Below are positions 56,291-64,000 of a stretch of 64,000 bases of DNA, one piece after another. The stretch comes from Micropterix aruncella. Its lineage: Eukaryota; Arthropoda; Insecta; Lepidoptera; Micropterigidae. Location of the stretch: assembly GCA_944548615.1 (NCBI GenBank), contig OX155961.1, forward strand, positions 23,403,620 to 23,467,619, given 5' to 3'. Position 1 is the first letter of the stretch, and each line of letters opens with the position of its first letter. The notes beneath the pieces were generated by a model. That model was not told where the DNA came from. It searched no databases and saw only the letters and a program-made list of their open reading frames with translations. Both the position numbers and the translations under genes were made by a program.

Positions 56291-57720
56291 GCCAGCCTCA
56301 GAATTTCTTGATTAGTATCAATAATAGAGCAGATTTAATTACTTTCACAAACTGGGAAATAAGTCCTGACAATATTCACTACCTCCCTGACTATTAGGTA
56401 CATTGTTGTTTGCGACGTTCGCTTAATTTCCTGACTGCTTAGTCAGCGTTTACAACGGCTTGTGACAATTACTTAAGGGCCTTTTCTGGGACGACGTTAG
56501 TTAGGGCTGTATTTGTGGGTATATAGCTCAGCTACAGTTGTATATACTTCGGTCAGTCGTATTATTGCCAATTTCGTCGTCGAAATTCAACCGTGTTTCA
56601 CCGTTTGCTCGACGGGGTTGGGGTAGTCATGCGGACCGCAATCAAAGGGGTCACCTAGGAGAGAGGTGAAATGGGTCACGTCTTTGTCATCTGTCTTCGA
56701 AGATTTCGGATACTCGTCATTTTATGAAAGCTGGCTGCTTCAAAAATTCAAACGTCTTTGAGCTATTTACACGGCGTGACTCTTTAATGTTATTCAAGTC
56801 ATATTCGAGGCAAAACGATGACACTGCAAAGACTAGTTAACGGTATGATTTTTACGTGAGTACGTCTATAAATATGCTCGTCTGCTAGAAGATAAAATTT
56901 AAAAAACAAGTAAATATATAAAAAAAATAAAAAACACGACTGCCCTTACAGGAACTATTGTATTTATAATTATTTTGATTAGATACTTTTTATGATTTAT
57001 TATCATTTTTTCATGATAATAATTTTTATGATTTTATTTGTTGTTTATGTATATATCCACATATATACATGTGCATTTCAGGAACGTACTTAATCATACC
57101 TTTCATTGGCACTAACCACAATATAATAATATATTTTATTGACAGTTAGACATTTAGACAACTACTTACTTAATATTTATAGTACCTTATGACACGCGGG
57201 ATGACATAATAAGTCTAACAATACTATCCACTTCTAAATCGGTTCAAGCATTTAAAAGTTATGGTGGAATAAAGAAACGGAAAATATACATAATGGCCAC
57301 AATACACTCCATTTTTGTTGGGCATTCGTGTAAAAATGGGATGGGCATAGTCGTGTACGAGCTGTAGAAAAAAAGGATTTTAAATTACTTTTCGAAATTT
57401 TAATCGAATAAATATGGTCATTGTTTTGATAAAAGTAATTTATGGTATATTATGGCAGTTCAGCAGAAGGAAGCTACTGATAATAGTGTACCTGCTGGAT
57501 ACCTGCTGAGCCGCTCTTTCCATTACTACTCTCTTTTATATTTAATGTTGACTTTTGCTCATGTTTTAGCAGACATTTGAAATTTTATTTTAATGTATTT
57601 CACTATAAGTAGATCTTAACTATCTACAATACATTGAATGATATAATTTTACTTTAAAATCTAAACGAAAGCTATACTTTGAGGTTAACATCAGCATTGT
57701 AGCTTATATGTCAAACCATA
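56290..57720. other. Unassigned stretch
   Basis: 56290-56860 is of balanced composition with TATATAGCTCAGCTACAG near 56520; beyond it is AT-rich. No gene recognised. Confidence 0.4.
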
Positions 57721-58202
57721 CTGATTTTATTTATTTATTTATTTAGGTAAGTAACAGCATGATCTTATAATTAGATATATAATTCTTTAAAAAAACATGT
57801 TCTAATGCCGATTATAACTTACGCCGTTCGAAATTATTTGAAAAATATTTCACAAACTAAAATATGAAAGAAAAAATACATCCGAAATATTTATTACTTG
57901 AGAGAAAACGGATCTATACCGCGCGGAAATAGACGACAGTCCTCCCGACGTATTTGTAGACGGCCAATGTAACTTTGCCGAAAATGTAACTTTGCTGGGA
58001 GGACTCATCGTCCAAGTCCACGCGGCAAGGACTCATCCCCACCAACCAAAAAATGACAAATTACCTACCGCTAAAGTTGTAGAGTTAACCGCAGACAGAT
58101 ATAAATCATACTTATACAACATAAATTCAAAATTAGTAAATGCGAATACATATATAAATTGTATTATATTTATACATACATATTACAAATCAATAATTAC
58201 TT
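57720..58202 (+). repeat. Dispersed AT-rich repeat, copy 2 (mate 1-300)
   Basis: Complement of window positions 1-300 in matching order, with an extra block at about 57895-58085 that contains AGTCCTCC/GGAGGACT inverted words. Confidence 0.65.
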
Positions 58203-58379
58203 GAAGTTGTCGCTGCTGCTTCAAGGAAAGCTTAAATTCTCGTTGACACGGAAATGGTAGCTGTGTTGAGACACCAACCCCCTCTTTCCACCCTATCGCG
58301 GCGGCGGCTCAGTGATTAAGCGAAATAAAGCTATACATCGATTAGAATAGTATTAAACCTATACCCGTCGGATTTTGGC

Positions 58380-58900
58380 TTCTTAGTTATTCGAAGGCTT
58401 TACTTTCCCGAAAGAGGGACTGTCTTTTAACGCTTTTCTGTGTGTATGTGTGTGTCTGTGTGTATGTATTACTCCACAATAGCGCCTAAATGCTTCATCC
58501 GACTGAGCTGGAATTCGGTATGCAGGCGTCATTTGGTCATAGCAAGAGTTTAAAAGATTGTGGTTCAAAACGGTTCACCAGTGGGCGCGCTAGTCATACT
58601 TCAATCTCAAAATATTTGTTTTAGAAAGTTGATATTTGGTACACAGATGCTTTGTTGGGCCGAAATAATATTAGGAAATTTTATATGGTATATCTCAGTT
58701 ACAAGTTACACTAATAAAATATAAATTCCGCAGTATATTTTAATTAACCGTTCGGGCGCCAAAAAGGCCAGCCTTTGCGGTATTTGACAGATCCGGTACA
58801 CAGATGAAAATTTAAATTCGGTACACAGATGCGTCGTTGGGCCGAAACCCCATTGCATTTTTTTTTGTTGGAATATCTCATATACAAGCGACACAAATAT
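58380..58900 (+). repeat. Dispersed repeat with (GT)n, copy 2
   Basis: Matches 24950-25260 in inverted orientation, with a GT microsatellite at 58439-58470. The block GGTACACAGATGC...TTGGGCCGAAA is present twice (58636-58663 and 58822-58848), so the 3' part is itself duplicated. Confidence 0.55.
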
Positions 58901-59177
58901 TTTTTTAATACCGCCATATTTAAGAAAACACTACATCATATTAGAAAAAAGCCTTCTTTTTTCATATCATAGCAGTGCTAAAAAATACTACAAATATACT
59001 ACATTTGCGACCATAGTCACTTGACACAATTAATTCACGTCAAACGCTATTGATTTGCTGACCACAGCCAGAGTTAATTTGCGTGGACAGTTCAGACGCA
59101 GTTTTTTGATTATGACCAAAGACAGTCAGGAAATTAGTTGACCACTCAATCGCTAACACGTACAGGCCAGATTAGGA

Positions 59178-59318
59178 CACGTCTCTCCAAACATATGCGG
59201 CTTGGATGGGCTTGTCATTTTCCTCTTGTAGGGCCTGGTGTATGATGGGTGTTAATAACTGCAGGCAGGATAAAAGGTGGCTTTCATCCTGCAGCGTTCC
59301 ACAGTCGCATATTGGATT
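59178..59318 (-). pseudogene. Non-LTR C-terminal zinc-knuckle fragment
   Basis: Minus-strand codons read NPICDCGTLQDESHLLSCLQL and end in PIQAAYVWRDV. The Cys-x-Cys...His...Cys pattern with following hydrophobic helix is the C-terminal domain of many insect non-LTR polymerases. Only about 47 codons are left. Confidence 0.55.
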
Positions 59319-59349
59319 TCCTGTCTAACCCCAATGGATGAGAATGACA

Positions 59350-61680
59350 CAGCATCTTGTCACATAGATAAATGTAACTGTATGCAAAAGTCAATAGTTT
59401 CGTAGTTACTTAATTTATTGTGTTTTTTTTCTAAAAAATATCCTATATGTTTTTTTTGTAATGATAAAAATAATTATAAAAAGTTTTTTTATTTTTTATA
59501 TTTGCCACAGACCTCATGAAATAGCGGTACTTTATTGAAAGCAACGAAAATATAATTTGGGACAACCAATCAATGCCAAAGAAACGAATTGGCCTTTTGG
59601 CAAATTTAGAAAATATATTAGTTATTTTAAGTGTTTTTATCTTGAATTTTTCCTATTAAAAGCAATAAGAAAATTGCTATACAAACTATTCCATTTTATT
59701 GGCATTCTAATAAAGTAATAAGCATTGTCGTTCTTATTTCACAAATATTGATAAAAATGTAAATGCAGTTAATTAATTCATGAGGTATATGATAAAGGTA
59801 AAGGAAAATAAAGACTTTTCAAATTTGAGCATAGAGTATGTATTTGCTGACATTCACCGTAACGCTAACCAAAGGCGTTCACATAGACGTATTACATTAC
59901 ATTACATTTTCGTCGTTTCCAATTAACGGCTAAAAACCGCTCTTGGACGTGTCAAAATAATTGGGATAGGTAGTAAGTCTCGTTACTACTCTTTACTGAT
60001 CATACATAGGTAGTCAAGAATTAACTACTAGATTGTCAAACTATAAATATAAATAATCAAAATAGAAGCCTAATATTTGAAATAGTAATTCGAAAAGATA
60101 CGTAGTAAAAATATTCATCGTAATATTCAAATTGTCAGTAAAATGTTAAATAATCAAATTAAAGCTACGTTATGCATTTTAAACTAAAAGTACAGATATA
60201 AGACCATATAAAATAATCAGACAATAAGCCTGTACTTTTTTAAGTAATTTAAATAGGCACAATATTTGAAAAATCATGGCCCTCAAATTCGGCCAGATCA
60301 TAGAAAGGGTGGCCTATCAGCATCCCCTTGTTGTTTTTTTTAAATTTTTATATCCTCCAGCTGTCTAAATTTTGTAGGGAGTAGATTATAGAATTTAATG
60401 CTAAGGTCCCTTTGAATACTTCTCTCGCACCCTATCCCCGTATCGCCATGTTGGTCGAGAGTGCGTCTACTGTTCTCTCGGTATACTGTGCTATCGAGGA
60501 GGCAATAAGCCTGTAGTTGTGGAAATTATGCCATACTAATTAAATTATTGTTATATCATATCCGCTGTGATTATTTTCGTTGCCGGATGCCATGCCGTCA
60601 AAGCGCATGTGGTCATATACAAATATACATGGGCAGGTACGGGATAGGAGTAGGTACATCATTATTTTCAGCACTGGGTATAAGAATGGGTGTCCACTAG
60701 TAAATCATGTGATGCCCGTGGATAATTGAAATTCACAGCTGGCAATGTTTCATTTCGCCGTGAATTTATGAAGTTGGCGTTAATTGTTTTTACGCCAGAG
60801 CAATTTTCGCTGCAGTGGCCGAGTGCAATTTGCTCCATGCAATCATACCGTGTGAGCCGACCGATGCCCACTTCAACTTTACAACTTGTTACCACCATGT
60901 TGCAGGCTTGTCGCGTGAGCGCGTCAAATCATATAGCCTGATTGCGAATGCGGTGTAAAAACATGCCCAGTTAAACTGCGAACAAATTGCTCACTTTTAT
61001 TACATTTTACGTGGGGGATGATTAGGATCCCTTTAAAGCCGGGTCTTCTGCTCATGTTTATTTCGAAACAATACACAAAAAACATTACACAACAACAATT
61101 GTTTTCATACACAAGCTGTCTCCTGCGTATAAAAATGTTTCATGTTTAAACAAACATTTTGTGTAGATATCAAAATGAGTTTCGACGAGGAAGACGTACT
61201 TATACTTATATAGACGTAATATCGGGGAGAAGAAACAACTCGAATCCATTGTCGATTTCTTTTCAGAAAGTGATCACAAGACAATATAACCTAAAAAACT
61301 GTGTTGACTGACAGTTTTGCGCATGCGTGCAGCGGTTGCAAATGAAACAAACCCCTCTTCCTTCACCCGCGCGGGAAATCTTTTCCAAGTGGCACGGGCA
61401 ACAAAAAACATTATGTTTTCTTACACAAATGTGTTTGGCCACGCCCGTTTGTTTCGAAGATATCGTGTATTATTTAGAAAAAACATGCGCAGAGGAGACC
61501 CGGCTTAACGCGCGAATTAGTATTTGGCGGGTAAATTGAATTACAATAATTTGACGTAGTCTCTACAGCATCATTATCGACCAGTATTAGTGAAATGCAG
61601 AAATTAGTTCTCTAGAGAGTTTGAAAGTCTGTGAAAATTCATTACTGTTCCAGTAATCAACCAACTGATTTTATAAAATC
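59350..61680. other. Unassigned AT-rich stretch
   Basis: 60660-60980 has balanced composition and overlapping frames on both strands (71-76 aa), none recognisable. 61174 starts a short MSFDEEDV frame reminiscent of Harbinger-type N-termini but it stops after 12 codons. No RNA gene seen. Confidence 0.4.
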
Positions 61681-61707
61681 GAAGACTATCGCGGTTATTT
61701 GACATTA

Positions 61708-61890
61708 TAAATAAGATAAAAACGAATTTACCGCGTGAATTTTATAGCACTCGACGTTTCGGCGACGTTGCAGCAGCCGTTGTCCAGGGTAGACTTAACT
61801 CGTCTACCCTGGACAACGGCGGCTGCAACGTCGCCAAAACGTCGAGTGCTACAAAATTCACGCGGTAAATTCGTATTTATCTTATTTATA
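61708..61890. mobile_element. PLE-terminus hairpin (two inverted termini, no interior)
   Basis: Left arm 61708-61794, 7-base loop TTAACTC (61795-61801), right arm 61802-61890. Each arm is the PLE terminus from AAATAAGAT to GTCTACCCT. Only a few mismatches separate the arms (CAGCAGCC/GGCGGCTG, CGTTTCGG/CCAAAACG). Confidence 0.85.
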
Positions 61891-62493
61891 ACAACTGATT
61901 ATATGTATGCCGAATTTTATTAAAAGACTAGTCAAGTCTGAGAAGTTCTCAATTTATTCAGTGTATGTTTCAACGTTTTGGCTATGAGATTAGAGACATA
62001 TTTTTCGTTTTATGTCTCTATAGCGATTATTATTATTATCACAGGAAAAGCCTTTTTGAGCATTTTCACAGAATTTCATACATGAATTTCTCGCTAACAT
62101 GTAAAATATTGCGGAAATAATGTATGTTTGCGTCTCATCTTCAATTTTTGGACACCTATCTATATAACTCCTATAACAATCAGTGTTTGAGAGCCGCCTT
62201 AAGAAGTATCTCAGAGACAACGCGTTTTACTCACCGGAGGAATATTATTCGTTTAATGTCTAAAATCAATAGTGTTAATGCTATTTACTTTGTAATGTGT
62301 TCATTTGTTTTTTCCCTTTGAATTTTCTTGCGTGTTACCAATCCAGTGCGGGAAAACCTTCCAGATATGTGAGTGGCTTTTATTATTTTTATTTCTACAA
62401 CAAAGCATCATCCTATAAACGATATATAGATTTTACAAAAGACCTAATCAAATAATAACAATATTGTACAATTTGGTCATCATTTGGACATCT

Positions 62494-63155
62494 AAGGACG
62501 TCATTGATATGTTCCATCTCCTTCGGAAAATGCTCAGCGTCGCATAGATCGCGTGCTCGATTCACGAGCGACGTTTGCACTGAACGTAAATGGTAGGGAT
62601 GATGGTGTGAGCTTGCATGCAAATATCTGTCTGCATGTATGGGCTTCCGATATACCGTATGTCCGAGAGTATTGTCACTTCTCCTCGTCACTTTGACATC
62701 CAAAAATGATAGGGAGCCGTCCTTCTCTACTTCAAAGGTGAATCTGATTTTTGGGTGTATGGAGTTTAGATGACCCAGGAATTCTTTCACCATTTGTATG
62801 TTGCCCTTCAGGATGCAGAAGGTATCGTCCACGTAGCGAAGCCAGAGAATGGCCTTAATTTTGGAGGTTTTTATGACTAATTCCTCAAAATATTCCATAT
62901 ATGTATATATAAGTCGCTAACTATCGCTATCGCTACCGTCGATTTGTTTGTAATAATCGCCACTCCATAGAAAGTAGCAGGATGTCAGGCAATGTTGAAG
63001 CATGTCGGCGTAGCTAATAGGGAGGTCCTCAGACCTTAGTTTATCTCTCACCACTGTAAGACACTCCGAAATGGGCAAATTCGTAAATAGAGATTCGACA
63101 TCAAAGCTCATCATTATTTCGTCTTCGGCCAGTTTTAAGCTTCTAATTATTATTA
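62494..63155 (-). pseudogene. PLE reverse transcriptase fragment, left arm of inverted duplication
   Basis: From about 63150 downward the frame encodes EDEIMMSFDVESLFTNLP (RT motif A) to KQIDG, where the motif B region is lost and replaced by a few TAGCGA repeats with a stop. It then resumes at MEYFEELVIKTSKI (62898) through YVDDTF (motif C) to HINDVLR at about 62494, where PLE similarity ends. The nuclease and 3' terminus are missing. Confidence 0.8.
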
Positions 63156-63199
63156 GTTAATAATAATTAGATCTTAAGCTTCTTAGATAAGCTTCTAGT

Positions 63200-63604
63200 T
63201 AATAATAATTAGAAGCTTAAAACTGGCCGAAGACGAAATAATGGTGAGCTTTGATGTCGAATCTCTATTTACGAATTTGCCCATTTCGGAGTGTCTTACA
63301 GTGGTGAGAGATAAACTAAGGTCTGAGGACCTCCCTATTAGCTACGCCGACATGATTCAACATTGCCTGACATCCTGCTACTTTCTATGGAGTGGCGATT
63401 ATTACAAACAAATCGACGGTAGCGATAGCGATAGTTAGCGACTTATATATATATGGAATATTTTTAGTAATTAGTCATAAAAACCTCCAAAATTAAGTCA
63501 ATTCTCTGGCTTCGCTACGTGGACGATACCTTCTGCATCCTGAAGGGCAACATACAAATGGTGAAAGAATTCCTGGGTCATCTAAACTCCATACACCCAA
63601 AAAT
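63200..63604 (+). pseudogene. PLE reverse transcriptase fragment, right arm of inverted duplication
   Basis: Mirror image of 62752-63155: the plus-strand frame 63241-63438 repeats VSFDVESLFTNLP...KQIDGSDSDS with the same deletion and the same stop, followed by the same region up to ...HLNSIHPK. The arms differ at few positions (ATGATGAGC against ATGGTGAGC, GTATATATA length). A 44-base AT-rich centre separates the arms. Confidence 0.85.
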
Positions 63605-63653
63605 GCTTACGAAATGTCGCGAGTCTTTCACGTAAGACGTCGTTTTAAGGATG

Positions 63654-63746
63654 ATTCATGCTACACCGGGCCGGGGCCGGGCTGGGCCCCGGCCGAGTCG
63701 TTTCCAACGTGCTCCGGCCGGGCCAGTCATTCATGCTACACCGGGC
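63654..63746 (+). repeat. 18-bp direct repeat in a GC-rich end
   Basis: ATTCATGCTACACCGGGC occurs at 63654-63671 and 63729-63746. Between them is a GC-rich hairpin (CCGGGGCC/GGCCCCGG). Likely the subterminal part of the transposon that continues to the right. Confidence 0.7.
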
Positions 63747-63876
63747 GTGACCGGGCTGTTTCCGAGTTTATTTATCCCACGGCCGTGTCCGCGATAACTA
63801 GTGTTGTGTCCATCTATTTTGGCGATAATAATATTTTTTAATTTCTATTTTCGCTTGATTGATAAGTGTGTTATTA

Positions 63877-64000
63877 ATGCAATTTTCACAACTTGAGTTG
63901 GCAGCTATTGCAATTGCCATTGAAGACGAAGTATTGGAAACACGAACTGAATCTAATAAAAGAAGATGGAGTGTACATCCAGCCTGGAGAAAACGACAAT
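63877..64000 (+). CDS. Probable Harbinger-type protein, N-terminus (cut by window end)
   Basis: ATG at 63877, 41 codons open to the window end. After an acidic start (AIAIEDEVLE) comes KRRWSVHPAWRKRQ, which resembles the RRWWVHP-type motif near the N-terminus of PIF/Harbinger transposases (family knowledge). The repeat-bearing GC-rich region 130-220 bp upstream could be the 5' end of the element. The catalytic domain lies outside the window, so this call is tentative. Confidence 0.4.
   Translation, partial: MQFSQLELAAIAIAIEDEVLETRTESNKRRWSVHPAWRKRQ

Overview
This window is AT-rich eukaryotic DNA, almost certainly from an insect. I find no host gene with a convincing exon structure. What can be recognised is nearly all mobile DNA: an errantivirus-like LTR element with gag, pol and an F-type env; an R1-type, GC-rich non-LTR element; several Jockey/CR1-like and RTE-like fragments; Penelope-like elements (PLEs) with a GIY-YIG endonuclease; a pogo-type DNA transposon; a piggyBac relic; the start of a probable Harbinger-type element; and short RTE/SINE-like repeats. 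This mix and the AT-rich background suit a lepidopteran or hemipteran genome, but the sequence alone does not fix the order.

Layout. 1-4.7 kb: a dispersed repeat whose inverted mate lies at 57.7-58.2 kb, two inverted PLE fragments, a non-LTR 3' end and an RTE/SINE-like repeat with an internal CTTTTTCGA array. 4.7-9.5 kb: AT-rich and purine-rich DNA with three retroelement relics. 9.5-14.1 kb: a GC-rich array of two alternating non-coding modules (here called A and B, joined by a linker L) in both orientations, interrupted by R1-type 3' ends. 14.1-18.3 kb: RNase H and reverse-transcriptase relics, a diverged module copy and a GC-rich palindrome. 18.36-21.14 kb: a complete pogo-type element with TIRs and TA duplication. 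21.1-28 kb: mostly unrecognised AT-rich DNA with two RTE/SINE-like copies. 28.0-28.8 kb: a piggyBac relic. 28.8-30.2 kb: a degenerate tandem repeat split by one B-L-A unit.

30.2-39.9 kb is a nested structure. A palindromic foldback element flanked by long (AT)n tracts was split by an 8.7-kb LTR element on the minus strand. Its two 715-bp LTRs look identical where compared and are bordered by a GTCA duplication, so the insertion is young. Gag and pol overlap, with a textbook -1 frameshift signal (TTTAAAC, 9-nt spacer, 8-bp hairpin). The env frame is broken near its 5' end. A second, intact foldback of the same architecture lies at 53.16-54.24 kb.

40-64 kb holds scattered non-LTR relics, a PLE with the rear part of its RT and its GIY-YIG domain (54.7-56.06 kb), a pure PLE-terminus hairpin (61.7-61.9 kb), a large PLE inverted duplication (62.5-63.6 kb), and at the right edge the 5' end of a probable Harbinger-type transposon.

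The strongest leads are the frameshift signal, the pogo transposase with a C-terminal PHD finger, three covarying base pairs in a 3'-UTR hairpin of the R1-type element, and the recurrent palindromic organisation of PLEs and of the (AT)n-flanked foldbacks with hammerhead-like hairpins. Coordinates come from reading by eye and repeat edges may be off by several bases. No searches or alignments could be run.
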